From: CAWJPY01 sp963844865
GTDB lineage: Bacteria; Acidobacteriota; Thermoanaerobaculia; Thermoanaerobaculales; Sulfomarinibacteraceae
Direction: 5' to 3'
Assembly (NCBI GenBank): GCA_963844865.1
Contig: CAWJPY010000013.1
Location: forward strand, 310,001-374,000
Length of the DNA stretch: 64,000 nt
Shown: in pieces, positions 25,053 to 33,475 of the stretch
How the letters are laid out: the number at the start of each line of letters is the position of its first letter
Numbering within the stretch: position 1 is the stretch's first letter
The notes under the pieces: generated by a model
The model's database searches: none
What the model was told of the DNA's origin: nothing
What the model saw: the letters and a program-made list of their open reading frames with translations, nothing else
Position numbers and translations under genes: made by a program

Positions 25053-26710
25053 GTGAGCGACCCGGTCAACCTGGCGACGGCGCTTGTCGCGGCGGCCGCG
25101 GACCGACCCGATACGCTGGCCGTGGCTGCGCCCGTGGGGAGGAGGGCCTCGGGCGACCACGTCCGTCTCACCTACGACGCGCTGAACAGGCGATCCGATG
25201 CCGTGGCCCACGGTCTGGTCGAGGCAGGCATCGTGCGTGGGACGCGAACGGCGCTCATGGTGCGCCCCGGGCTGGATCTGTTCAGCGTCGCCTTCGCCCT
25301 CCTCAAGGTGGGCGCGGTGCCCGTCCTCGTCGACCCGGGCATCGGCCGCCGCCACGTCCGCGCGTGTCTGGCCCGGGCCGCGCCCGAGGCGCTCATCGGC
25401 GTGCCGGCCGCGCACCTGGCGCGCATGCTGTTCGGTTGGGGGAAGGGCAGCGTGCGGCGGCTGGTCACGGCCGGACCCTGGGCGCCCTGGGGCGGACCCA
25501 CGTTGCGTGGACTGACGGCCACGGGGCGAGCGCGGGGAGCGTTCCCCATCGCCGACACGGGGCCCGACGACCTGGCGGCCATCGTGTTCACCTCCGGCTC
25601 CACCGGGCCCCCGAAGGGGGTGCGCTACAGCCACGGCAACCTGGCCGCCCAGATGCGCGCGGTGCGGGAGCTGCTGGGTGTCCAGCCCGGGGAGGTAGAC
25701 CTGCCGACGTTCCCGCTCTTCGCCCTGTTCGACCCGGCCCTGGGCATGTCCACCGTGATCCCCAGGATGGACCCCAGCCACCCGGCTCGCGCGAACCCCG
25801 CGCTGCTGGCGCACACCATCGCCTCCTTCGGGGTCAGCACCATGTTCGGGTCGCCGGCCCTCCTCGACAACCTGGGCCGCTGGGGCGGCGGGGGAGGGGT
25901 GCGCTTCCCGTCCCTGCGGCGGGTGGTGTCGGCAGGGGCGCCGGTGCGGCCCCAGATCGTGGAGCGCCTCCGCCCGCTGCTCGGCGACGGGGGGCGCATC
26001 CTGACCCCCTACGGCGCCACCGAGGCGCTGCCGGTTGCGGTCATCGACCACGAGGAGATCCTGGGCGAGACCCGGGCCGCCACCGAGCGCGGCGGGGGAG
26101 TGTGCGTGGGGCGTCCCGTGCCGAGCATCGAGGTCGCCGTCATTCCGTGTCCGACGAGCCCGTGGAGTCGTGGGACGAGGCCCTGCGCCTGCCGCCGGGT
26201 GAGATCGGCGAGATCGTGGTCAAGGGGCCGCAGGTGACGCGTGGTTACGTGGACGCTCCCCACCACGATCGCCTGGCCAAGATTGCCGATGGTGACGGCT
26301 TCCGGCACCGTATGGGTGACCTGGGCTACCTGGACGGGGAGGGGCGGCTGTGGATGGTGGGCCGCAAGTCGCACCGCGTCGAGACCCCGGGCGGCACCCT
26401 CTACCCGGTGCAGTGCGAGGGGGTCTTCAACTGCCATCCGGGGGTGCGGCGCAGCGCCCTGGTGGGGGTGGGGGAGCCCGGGAGGGCGGAGCCCGTGCTG
26501 TGTGTGGAGCTCGAGGCGGAGGCGCGGACCGCGGACCGGGCAGCCCTCACCGACGAGCTCCTGGCCCTGGGCGCCGCCCACCCGCACACGGGGGGGATCC
26601 GGACCATCATGTATCGACGGAGCTTCCCGGTGGACATCCGCCACAACGCCAAGATCGACCGCCCGCTCCTGGCCCGGTGGGCGGCGCGGAAGCTCGGGAG
26701 ACGTCCGTGA
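25053..26710 (+). CDS. oleC: OleC, beta-lactone synthetase, frameshifted
   Basis: AMP-binding (ANL superfamily) enzyme that converts the beta-hydroxy acid to a beta-lactone. The first frame (GTG 25053) carries the P-loop FTSGSTGPPKGV, GVSTMFGSPA, GAPVRP and the adenylate motif TPYGATEALPVA, and ends at 26237 in a meaningless tail. The correct C-terminus (SDEPVESWDEALRLPPGEIG onward, with GDLGYLDGEGRLWMVGRKSH and HNAKIDR) resumes one base earlier from about 26147. Adding one base near 26143-26150 gives 552 residues, the usual OleC length. No slippery heptamer was seen, so a sequencing deletion or a real mutation is more likely than programmed frameshifting. Confidence 0.88.
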
Positions 26711-26757
26711 CCACGGTGCGCTCGGCAGAGCCTCCACCCAACCAGGAAGAGGACGCG

Positions 26758-26884
26758 ACGCCAAGGCGCGAAGAGGCAAAGGTGCGAAGCCCCCACCCAT
26801 CCCGGAGGGAGGAGGAAACGCAGAGGCGCGGAGGCGCAGAGCCGGCCGCCCGCCCAACAAGAGAACGCAAAGGCGCGAAGACGC
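26758..26884. repeat. three degenerate ACGCAAAGGCGCGAAG units
   Basis: Units near 26758-26788, 26818-26842 and 26863-26884 share the ACGCARAGGCGCGRAG pattern. A related sequence in reverse orientation occurs at 37571-37602 (CTCTGCGTCTCCGCGTCTCTGCG). Such purine-rich iterated units are a known kind of dispersed bacterial intergenic repeat. Confidence 0.5.
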
Positions 26885-26923
26885 CGTCCACGTGGGGACC
26901 CGGTCGGCCGTCCCGATTCCCAT

Positions 26924-27066
26924 GTCATCCTGAGCGAGCGGAGGTCCCCCGGAGCGAGTCGAAGGGTCCCCCGAAGGCCCTTGGGGCGAAGCGTAGGTAT
27001 GGTCGTGCCGCTCGCGGGGGATCCTTCGGCCGCAGTCGGCGGACCGAGTGCCGGCCTCAGGATGAC
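26924..27066. repeat. GTCATCCTGAG-type inverted repeat element
   Basis: Perfect arms GTCATCCTGAG (26924-26934) and CTCAGGATGAC (27056-27066) enclose 121 nt with internal copies of GAGCGAGCGGAGG/GAGCGAGTCGAAGG and GGGGGATCCTTCGGCC. This class of element, with AGGATC-like cores, is widely scattered in many bacterial phyla. Confidence 0.65.
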
Positions 27067-27197
27067 ACTCGACTCGAGTGGGCCGCCGTCTCTGAACCAT
27101 TGCGTGTCATCCCATGTGGCACCGCCCCGAAGGGGCGCAACGATGGTCACCATGACACAGCAAGGATGTGTCGCAGCGATGGGAACGAGGGAACGGC

Positions 27198-28184
27198 ATG
27201 CGGGCACTGGTAACCGGGGGCGGCGGGTTCCTGGGAGGCGCGATCGTGCGCAGGCTGCTGGCCGAGGGGTGGCAGGTGGCCAGCGTCAGCCGCGGCCACT
27301 ACTCCGAGCTCGACGAGCTCGGGGTGGAGCAGACCGCGGGGGACCTCGCCGAAGCCGGCGTGGTGGAGCGTGCCGCCGCCGGCTGTGACGTGGTCTTCCA
27401 CGTCGCCGCCAAGGCGGGATTCTGGGGACCGCGCCTGGAGTACGAGCGGGCCAACGTCATCGGCACGACCAATGTGATCGTCGCCTGCCGCCGGTTGCGC
27501 ATTCCCAAGCTCGTCTACACCAGCACCCCCGCGGTGGTGCACGACGGCGGTGACATCGAGGGGGGCGACGAGTCGTTGCCCTATGCGCGACGCTTCCTGG
27601 CCCATTACCCGCGCACCAAGGCGGCGGCGGAGAGGATGGTCCTTTCCGCCACCTCACCAGAGCTCGCCACGGTCGCTTTGCGCCCGCACCTGATCTGGGG
27701 ACCCGGCGACAATCACCTGCTGCCGGGGATCATCGCCCGCGGCCGCGACGGCTCCCTGCGCCTGGTGGGCTCGGGGACCAACCTGGTGGACACCACCTTC
27801 GTCGACAACGCCGCCGCGGCCCACCTGGCGGCGTGCGCCCGGCTGGCTCCGGGCGCGGCATGCTGCGGGCGGGCCTACTTCATCTCCAACGGCGAGCCCC
27901 GCCCTCTCGCGGAGCTCGTGAACGCCTTCCTGGCCGCGGCCGACCTGCCGCCGGTACGGCGCACCGTACCGCCGCGCCTCGCCTACGCCGTCGGCGCCAC
28001 GCTGGAGGCCGTCTACGGGACCCTGCGCCTGCGGGGCGAGCCGGTGATGACCCGCTTCCTCGCCCGCCACCTGGCCACCGCCCACTGGTACGACATCTCC
28101 GCCGCCCGCCGCGACCTGGGGTATGAGCCCCGCGTGTCCATCGACGAGGGCCTGAAGCGCCTCGCCCGCTCCTTCGCGCAGTGA
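27198..28184 (+). CDS. oleD: OleD, NADPH-dependent 2-alkyl-3-ketoacid reductase
   Basis: A 328-residue extended short-chain dehydrogenase that reduces the beta-keto acid made by OleA. The nucleotide-binding motif TGGGGFLGGAI (6-16), the SDR catalytic pair Y137 and K141 (YPRTK), the preceding TSTPAVVHDG serine region, and the substrate-side RPHLIWGPGD motif are all visible. ATG 27198 follows GAGGGAACGGC; an in-frame start ten codons upstream lacks a good site. It is the last ole gene and is separated from oleC by a repeat-filled gap, so it may have its own promoter. Confidence 0.94.
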   Translation: MRALVTGGGGFLGGAIVRRLLAEGWQVASVSRGHYSELDELGVEQTAGDLAEAGVVERAAAGCDVVFHVAAKAGFWGPRLEYERANVIGTTNVIVACRRLRIPKLVYTSTPAVVHDGGDIEGGDESLPYARRFLAHYPRTKAAAERMVLSATSPELATVALRPHLIWGPGDNHLLPGIIARGRDGSLRLVGSGTNLVDTTFVDNAAAAHLAACARLAPGAACCGRAYFISNGEPRPLAELVNAFLAAADLPPVRRTVPPRLAYAVGATLEAVYGTLRLRGEPVMTRFLARHLATAHWYDISAARRDLGYEPRVSIDEGLKRLARSFAQ

Positions 28185-28320
28185 CCTTTGGCCCCGCGCC
28201 CGCGTCCGCGTCCGAATCCGTGTCCGCGGCAGCTGCCGCTGATCGCTGACGAGGCGGAATTTTGCGTCTTCGATCGTCAATTCTCAATTGACGAATACGA
28301 GCGCAGTGTGGGGAGGAGCC
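28185..28320. promoter_or_regulatory. AT-richer leader before sppA
   Basis: After a CCCGCGTCCGCGTCCG tract, a local AT-rich patch around 28256-28295 contains GTCAATTCTCAATTGAC, an inverted repeat of GTCAATT/AATTGAC. This patch stands out in GC-rich surroundings and is a candidate promoter-operator for sppA, which has its own Shine-Dalgarno GGGGAGGAG. Confidence 0.35.
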
Positions 28321-30165
28321 ATGGCGGAGCGGAGGTCGGTCCTGGGAGGGTTCGTGCACTTCCTGTGGCGGCTGCTGGTGAGTGTGGCCTGCCTCGCATG
28401 GCTGGTGGTGGTGGCGGTCGCCGTCATGGCGGTGGTGCCCGCGGGCCGGCCAGGGGTGCCGTCCAGGGCGGCCCTGGTGATCGGTCCCGACGGGCGGCTG
28501 GTGGAGCAGCTCTCGGGCGAGCCCCTGCAGCGGGCGGTGGCCAGGATCACGGGCAGGGGGCGCCCGGAGACCCTGCTCAAGGATGTGCTCGACGGCATCC
28601 GCATGGCGAAGGACGACGACCGGATCCAGGCCCTGTACCTGGATCTGGATCGCTTCGGTGGGGGCGGGCTGAGCAAGCTGCAGGCGGTGGGCAAGGCCCT
28701 GCAGGAGTTCCGCGGCGCCGGCAAGCCCGTCATCGCCCAGGCCTCGGTGATGGACCAGGGGCGGTACTACCTGGCGGCCCAGGCGGCGGAGGTGTTCATG
28801 CCTCCCGAAGGCCTGTTCATCATCCAGGGCTTTGGTGTCTACCGTCTCTACTTCAAGGAGGGTCTCGACCGCGTCGGCGTGGACGTCCACGTCTACCGTC
28901 ACGGCCGCTTCAAGTCCGCGCCCGAGCCGCTGATGCGGGAGAGCATGTCGGCGTCCGCCCGCGAGGCAAACCAGGCCTGGCTGGGGGCCCTGTGGCAGGC
29001 CTACACCGCCGACGTGGCCAAGGGCAGGGGGATGTCGGCCGAGGCGTTCGCCGACTTCGTGGACGCCGCAGATCAGCGTGTCGAGGCCGCGGGAGGCCAG
29101 ATGACCAAGGCGGCCCTGACGGCGGGGCTGGTGGACAAGCTCGCCCACCGGGACGAGGTGCGGCAGCGGCTCATCGACCTGGTGGGGGAGGAGAAGGACG
29201 GCCACACCTTCCACCGGGTGGGGCTGGCCGACTACCTCCACGACCGGGGCGGCGATCGCTACGGTGAGCACGCCAGGGGTGACCTCGTGGCGGTGGTGGT
29301 GGCTCGCGGCGACATCCTGGAGGGCGATCAGCCCCCGGGGGCCATCGGGGGCGACTCCACGAGCCGCCTCATCCGCCGCGCCCGCGACGACGACCACGTC
29401 AAGGCGCTGGTGCTGCGGGTGGACAGCCCTGGCGGTGTCGTGTTCGCTGCCGACCGCATTCACCGGGAGCTCGAGCTCATGCGCCAGGGGGGCAAGCCGG
29501 TGGTGGTGTCCATGAGCAGCGTCGCCGCCTCGGGGGGCTACGAGATCTCGGTGGCGTCGGATCAGATCCTGTGCAGCCCGACCACGCTCACCGGCTCCAT
29601 CGGCGTGTTCTCGATCATCCCCACCATCCAGACGCCGCTCAAGCGCTACCTGGGGGCCGAGGTGGACGGGGTCGGCACCACGCCGTGGGCGGGAGCCCTG
29701 CGCACCGACCGGGCTCTGGACCCGCGAGTCGGCGCCGTCCTGGACGCGTACAACACCTGGCTCTACGACGACTTCGTGGGGCTCGTGGCAAAGGGGCGTG
29801 CCATGAGTACCGACGACGTGGACGCCATCGCTCAGGGGCGGGTGTGGAGCGGTGACGACGCCCTGCGCCTCGGCCTGGTGGACCGCTTCGGCGAGCTGGA
29901 CGACGCCGTCGCGGCGGCTGCGGATCTCGCTCACCTCGGCGCCCGGTACCACGTCAAGTACTTTGAAGAGGAGCTCGGGTTCGGGCGCCGGCTGATGATC
30001 CGGCTGCTGGGCGCGGTCGGGAGGGTTCTGCCGTCCGGAGCGCTGGCGGACGGGTGGCCCGACCCCGAGGGTCTGCCCGCCGACATCGGGGAAGCCGCGC
30101 GGCTCGCGCGCCTCGCGGCGGACGGCCCGCGGGCCTACCGCTACGCCTTCCTGCCCGTGGACTGA
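28321..30165 (+). CDS. sppA: signal peptide peptidase SppA, long (67K) type
   Basis: A 614-residue membrane-anchored serine protease that degrades cleaved signal peptides. One N-terminal transmembrane segment (about 12-40) is followed by tandem S49 domains. The general-base lysine K198 lies in GRFKSAPEP of the first domain and the nucleophile S404 in AASGGYEIS of the second, the split dyad of the E. coli-type enzyme. DSPGG and TGSIGVFS motifs are present. ATG 28321 follows GGGGAGGAGCC and is preferred over a start 11 codons upstream. It stands alone between oleD and the malate dehydrogenase gene. Confidence 0.93.
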   Translation: MAERRSVLGGFVHFLWRLLVSVACLAWLVVVAVAVMAVVPAGRPGVPSRAALVIGPDGRLVEQLSGEPLQRAVARITGRGRPETLLKDVLDGIRMAKDDDRIQALYLDLDRFGGGGLSKLQAVGKALQEFRGAGKPVIAQASVMDQGRYYLAAQAAEVFMPPEGLFIIQGFGVYRLYFKEGLDRVGVDVHVYRHGRFKSAPEPLMRESMSASAREANQAWLGALWQAYTADVAKGRGMSAEAFADFVDAADQRVEAAGGQMTKAALTAGLVDKLAHRDEVRQRLIDLVGEEKDGHTFHRVGLADYLHDRGGDRYGEHARGDLVAVVVARGDILEGDQPPGAIGGDSTSRLIRRARDDDHVKALVLRVDSPGGVVFAADRIHRELELMRQGGKPVVVSMSSVAASGGYEISVASDQILCSPTTLTGSIGVFSIIPTIQTPLKRYLGAEVDGVGTTPWAGALRTDRALDPRVGAVLDAYNTWLYDDFVGLVAKGRAMSTDDVDAIAQGRVWSGDDALRLGLVDRFGELDDAVAAAADLAHLGARYHVKYFEEELGFGRRLMIRLLGAVGRVLPSGALADGWPDPEGLPADIGEAARLARLAADGPRAYRYAFLPVD

Positions 30166-30226
30166 CTGTCCGCCAAACATGAGCGGGGGAACTCCCGATA
30201 CCGGGTTCCATCCGCGGCGTGAAGTG

Positions 30227-30235
30227 GTATTCTCT
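30227..30235 (+). promoter_or_regulatory. extended -10-like site TGGTATTCT before mdh
   Basis: TG-N-TATTCT about 110 nt upstream of the mdh start codon matches an extended -10 pattern. A CTTTTTTT run lies further down in the leader. The long leader could carry regulatory structure (GCCGCCGG/CCGGCGGC arms), which was not resolved. Confidence 0.3.
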
Positions 30236-30343
30236 GCGGTGCGTGTGCCAGCTCGTGCTTTTTTTCACAGGAACGGCCGTGCCGCCGGAATCGCCTGAAC
30301 AGGCGGCCGGCGGCTCCAGATCAGCGGCGGAAAGGAGTCAATC

Positions 30344-31354
30344 GTGCTGAACAAGATCGGTCTCATCGGCGGCGGCTACATCGGCGGGGTCCTGACCCAG
30401 GAGATTGCCCAGCGGCGCCTGGCGCGCGAGGTCGGGCTGTCGGACCCGGCCCCCTTCGTGAACCCGAACGATCCGCCGGAGCGGCAGGAGGTGCAGAAGA
30501 AGCAGTCGGTGGCGAAGGGCAAGTGCCTGGACATCTCCGAGGGCCTGCCCACGATCCGCTCCGACGTCAAGCTGGTGGGCTCCAAGGACTACTCGGCCCT
30601 GGAGGGCGCGGACCTGATCATCAACACCGCCGGCGTGCCCCGCAAGGCGCGCCCGGACGGCACCTTCCCCAGCCGCGAGGAGCTGCTGACCATCAACCTC
30701 AAGGTGACCAAGCAGGTGGCCGAGGGCATCAAGCAGTACTGCCCCGACGCCATGATCGTCTCCATCGCCAACCCGCTGGACGCCATCGTCTACACCCTCA
30801 ACAAGACGCTGAGCCCGGCCAAGAACAAGCTGGTGGGCATGGCCGGCCAGCTCGACTCGGGCCGCTACTGCTACTTCGTGGCCGAGGCGGCCAACGTGTC
30901 GGTGGAGAACGTCAACGCCATGGTCCTGGGCGGCCACGGCGACAACATGGTGCCGGTGCGCTCCTCCTGCCTGATCGCCGGCATCCCCGTCACCAGGTTC
31001 CTGGATGACGACACCCTGGCCAAGATCGAGGCCCGCACCCGCAAGGCGGGGGGCGAGGTGGTCGGCCTGCTCGGCTTCGGTTCGGCCTTCGTCTCCCCGG
31101 CGTGGGCCGCCCTGGAGATGGCCGAGGCCATCATCTACGACAAGCGCAAGATCATCCCCGTGTGCGCCAAGCTCGAGGGCGAGTACGGGGTGAACGGGCT
31201 GTTCGTGGGCGTGCCCGCCATCCTCGGCAAGAACGGGGTCGAGGAGGTGATCGAGCTCGACCTGACCGACGAGGAGAAGGCGGCCCTGGAGAAGTCGGTG
31301 GCCGGCGTGCGCAAGACCTGCGACGAGGCCGACGCCATGCTCGCCAAGCTCTAG
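30344..31354 (+). CDS. mdh: malate dehydrogenase with an insertion after beta-2
   Basis: A 336-residue NAD-dependent enzyme of the lactate/malate dehydrogenase family, oxidising malate to oxaloacetate. Visible: the Rossmann glycines (IGGGYIGG, 8-15), substrate arginines in AGVPRKARPDG (97-106), the IANPLD motif and the catalytic His198 in GGHGDNMVP. The region after the adenine-binding aspartate (LSDPAP) carries about 20 extra, Pro/Lys/Gln-rich residues (about 37-57) before the usual GKCLDI. GTG 30344 follows AAAGGAG with ideal spacing. A strong intrinsic terminator ends the unit, so it is monocistronic. Confidence 0.93.
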   Translation: MLNKIGLIGGGYIGGVLTQEIAQRRLAREVGLSDPAPFVNPNDPPERQEVQKKQSVAKGKCLDISEGLPTIRSDVKLVGSKDYSALEGADLIINTAGVPRKARPDGTFPSREELLTINLKVTKQVAEGIKQYCPDAMIVSIANPLDAIVYTLNKTLSPAKNKLVGMAGQLDSGRYCYFVAEAANVSVENVNAMVLGGHGDNMVPVRSSCLIAGIPVTRFLDDDTLAKIEARTRKAGGEVVGLLGFGSAFVSPAWAALEMAEAIIYDKRKIIPVCAKLEGEYGVNGLFVGVPAILGKNGVEEVIELDLTDEEKAALEKSVAGVRKTCDEADAMLAKL

Positions 31355-31377
31355 GCGCGGATCGCAGGAGATCTCCC

Positions 31378-31411
31378 GCCCTCCCGGTCGCGACCGGGAG
31401 GGCGTTTCCTT
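31378..31411 (+). terminator. intrinsic terminator of mdh
   Basis: Perfect 12-bp stem GCCCTCCCGGTC / GACCGGGAGGGC with a 2-nt centre, followed by GTTTCCTT, 23 nt after the mdh stop codon. Confidence 0.85.
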
Positions 31412-31417
31412 CTCCAC

Positions 31418-32215
31418 TCAGCTCGTGGGCGCCACCTCGAGCTGGACATCGTCCCTCGGGTGCCCACCGGTGAGGACGGGGACCGGCTGGGAGGTGTCAA
31501 GCATCACGTCGTCACCGACCAGCACCGTCGCTTCCAGCGCGTAGCTGCCGTCGGGATCGACGGCGTCGGACCGGTAGACGATAGTGAACGGGATCGGCGG
31601 TGCGAGCACGGGATCGATGATGGTGGCCCCGAGGGTGTCGGGCGGCACGTCGGGCATCGTGAGGTCCACGAGCCGGACCACCAGCCGGGCGTCCGCCTGC
31701 AGGTCTTCGTGGCTGTCGAAGAGCACGTTGCCCGAGATCGCGGCATCGCCCGTCGCGTTGGTGGAGAGGGGCGCGAGCTCGGTGGGCTCACCGGAGCCGG
31801 CGGGATAGAGGAGGAGGTGGTCCTTGACGATCTCGAAGCGGTTCGCCCCCTCGATGGCTGCCAGGAAGCGGCGCTCCTCGTCCATGGTCGCGCCCACGCA
31901 GAGCATCTTGGTCCTCGCCAGCTGATCCACCGAGATCCGGTCACCGTCAATGCGGAAGCTGCCGGTGAAGGCGTTGCAGGCGGCGTGGCCGCTGATCTCG
32001 CCGTCCGTGGACAGCTTGACCCAGGACTCCATCTTGTCGGCGGCGGGCCGGCCGGCGATGGACACCGCCACCCACCCGGTGCCGAGCAGGTTGGACGTCA
32101 CGTCCGAGCCGGGCTGTGGGGCCGTGACCGGCTTCTCCGTGGGCTTTCTTTGGGAGTGGGGACAGCCGACGCCGAGCATCCCCAGAGCGAGCACCAACAG
32201 CACCGTTCGCCTCAT
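31418..32215 (-). CDS. lipoprotein with META (HslJ-like) and YbaY-like domains
   Basis: A 265-residue lipoprotein: signal peptide with lipobox LGVGC, then a META/DUF306 domain (about 45-145; LLGTGWVAVSIAG, ISGHAACNAFTGSF, LARTKMLCVG) followed by a beta-sandwich resembling YbaY/YscW lipoproteins (about 160-262; ISGNVLFDS, LVVRLVDLTMPDVP, IPFTIVY, YALEATVLVGDD, PVPVLTGGHP). The two domain types co-occur in envelope lipoproteins linked to stress and antibiotic tolerance; exact role unknown. ATG 32215 follows GAGGAGGATCGAC. Convergent with mdh, with the mdh terminator in between. Confidence 0.85.
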   Translation of the reverse strand: MRRTVLLVLALGMLGVGCPHSQRKPTEKPVTAPQPGSDVTSNLLGTGWVAVSIAGRPAADKMESWVKLSTDGEISGHAACNAFTGSFRIDGDRISVDQLARTKMLCVGATMDEERRFLAAIEGANRFEIVKDHLLLYPAGSGEPTELAPLSTNATGDAAISGNVLFDSHEDLQADARLVVRLVDLTMPDVPPDTLGATIIDPVLAPPIPFTIVYRSDAVDPDGSYALEATVLVGDDVMLDTSQPVPVLTGGHPRDDVQLEVAPTS

Positions 32216-32292
32216 GTCGATCCTCCTCGGTGAGAGAGGTCTTATACCATGCGCCCCGGAGCAGGCCCCATGTCGCCACGCTCCGTGGCATG

Positions 32293-32312
32293 AACCCACG
32301 GTACACTGTGGG
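32293..32312 (+). promoter_or_regulatory. inverted repeat overlapping the pfkA -10 site
   Basis: Arms CCCAC and GTGGG flank GGTACACT; TACACT (32302-32307) is a plausible -10 hexamer for pfkA with a 28-nt leader. An operator over the -10 would suit repression, but no regulator is identified. Confidence 0.35.
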
Positions 32313-32335
32313 CCGGTCGCGAGGGGAGGGAATGC

Positions 32336-33460
32336 ATGGCGAGAGACATCCAGCGGATCGCAGTCAACACCGGCGGCGGCGACGCGCCGGGGCTGAACGC
32401 CGTGATCCGGGCCATCGTCCTGTCCTCGCTGGGCCGCGGCTGGGAGGTGCTGGGGATCACCCGCGGCTACGAAGGCCTGCTCGACACCTCCAAGATCAAG
32501 CAGCTCACCAGGGACTCGGTGCGGGGCATCACGCACGTCGGAGGCACCATCCTGGGCACGACCAATCGCAACAGTCCCTTCGCCTACCCCACCAAGCACG
32601 CCGACGGCCGTTGGGAGCTGGTGGACCGCTCCGACGAGGTGGTCGAGAACTTCAAGCGCCTGCGGATCGACGCGCTCATCGCCATCGGCGGTGACGGGTC
32701 CATGAAGATGGCCTGTGAGTTCGTGAAGAAGGGCCTGCCCATCGTCGGGGTACCCAAGACCATCGACAACGATCTCACCGGCACGGTGGTGACCTTCGGA
32801 TTCGACACCGCGGTGGCCGTGGCCACCGAGGCCATCGATCGCCTCCACTCCACGGCGGAGGCGCACGAGCGGGTCATGGTGGTGGAGGTCATGGGCCGGT
32901 ATGCGGGCTGGATCGCCCTCTACGCCGGCGTCGCCGCCACCGCGGACGTGATCCTCATTCCCGAGATCCCGTTCTCCATGGACGCGGTGTGCGAGAAGAT
33001 CCTGGATCGCGAGGCGCGGGGACGACGCTTCAGCATCGTGGTGGTGGCGGAGGGGGCGACGGCCGCCGGGGGGCACATCGTGACCAAGCCCAACGGCATC
33101 CCCGGGGCGGGAGAGGTCAAGCTGGGTGGCATCGCCGAGCTGGTGGCCGCGGCCATCTCCGAGCGCACCGGCAAGGAGACCCGCAGCGTCGTCCTCGGCC
33201 ACCTGCAGCGCGGCGGGAGCCCCACCACCGGGGATCGCCTGCTGGCCCTGCGCTTCGGTGCGGCCGCGGTGCGCATGGTTGCGGAACGGAAGTTCAACCA
33301 CATGGTGGCTCTGGACCCGCCCGAGGTGCTGGCGGTGCCCCTGGAGATCGCCACCAGCCGCATGAAGAGCGTGCCGCTGGACAGTGACATCCTGCTCACC
33401 GGCCGCGAGCTCGGGATCTCCTTCGGTGACGCCGGGGAGGAGTCCTCCGAGGGCGGCTAG
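32336..33460 (+). CDS. pfkA: 6-phosphofructokinase (group III-like, probably ATP-dependent)
   Basis: A 374-residue phosphofructokinase, the committing step of glycolysis. Visible: N-terminal NTGGGDAPGLNAVIRA, the phosphoryl-donor loop IGGDGSMKM with G121, PKTIDND with K141, the fructose-6-phosphate motifs VEVMGRYAGWIA and LGHLQRGGSPTTGDR. The G121/K141 combination (the sites equivalent to E. coli 104 and 124) differs from both classical ATP enzymes (G, G) and PPi enzymes (D, K) and is typical of the intermediate, mostly ATP-using group. ATG follows GAGGGGAGGGAATGC. FxsA starts 15 nt after its stop. Confidence 0.93.
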   Translation: MARDIQRIAVNTGGGDAPGLNAVIRAIVLSSLGRGWEVLGITRGYEGLLDTSKIKQLTRDSVRGITHVGGTILGTTNRNSPFAYPTKHADGRWELVDRSDEVVENFKRLRIDALIAIGGDGSMKMACEFVKKGLPIVGVPKTIDNDLTGTVVTFGFDTAVAVATEAIDRLHSTAEAHERVMVVEVMGRYAGWIALYAGVAATADVILIPEIPFSMDAVCEKILDREARGRRFSIVVVAEGATAAGGHIVTKPNGIPGAGEVKLGGIAELVAAAISERTGKETRSVVLGHLQRGGSPTTGDRLLALRFGAAAVRMVAERKFNHMVALDPPEVLAVPLEIATSRMKSVPLDSDILLTGRELGISFGDAGEESSEGG

Positions 33461-33475
33461 TGTCGCCGCGAGTCG

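Larger units (their letters stand above)
26711..27197. other. repeat-filled gap between oleC and oleD
   Basis: 487 nt that separate oleC from oleD. It holds three purine-rich ACGCAAAGGCGCGAAG-like units (26758-26884), an 11-bp inverted repeat around GTCATCCTGAG (26924-27066), and near its end the palindrome ATGGTCACCAT. No coding sequence is supported, although several frames stay open because of GC content. Confidence 0.7.

Noticed and set aside
25053..26710. Programmed -1 frameshift in oleC
   Set aside because: The junction lacks an X-XXY-YYZ slippery site and a downstream pseudoknot, and other genes in the window have similar breaks that look like sequencing indels.
26350..27213. Open frames within the oleC-oleD gap
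   Set aside because: They read through repeat sequence, show no codon bias and match no family pattern.
28192..28235. CCCGCGTCCGCGTCCG tracts (also near 23979 and 2130)
   Set aside because: Short low-complexity hexamer iterations common in very GC-rich DNA; no consistent structure or position was found.
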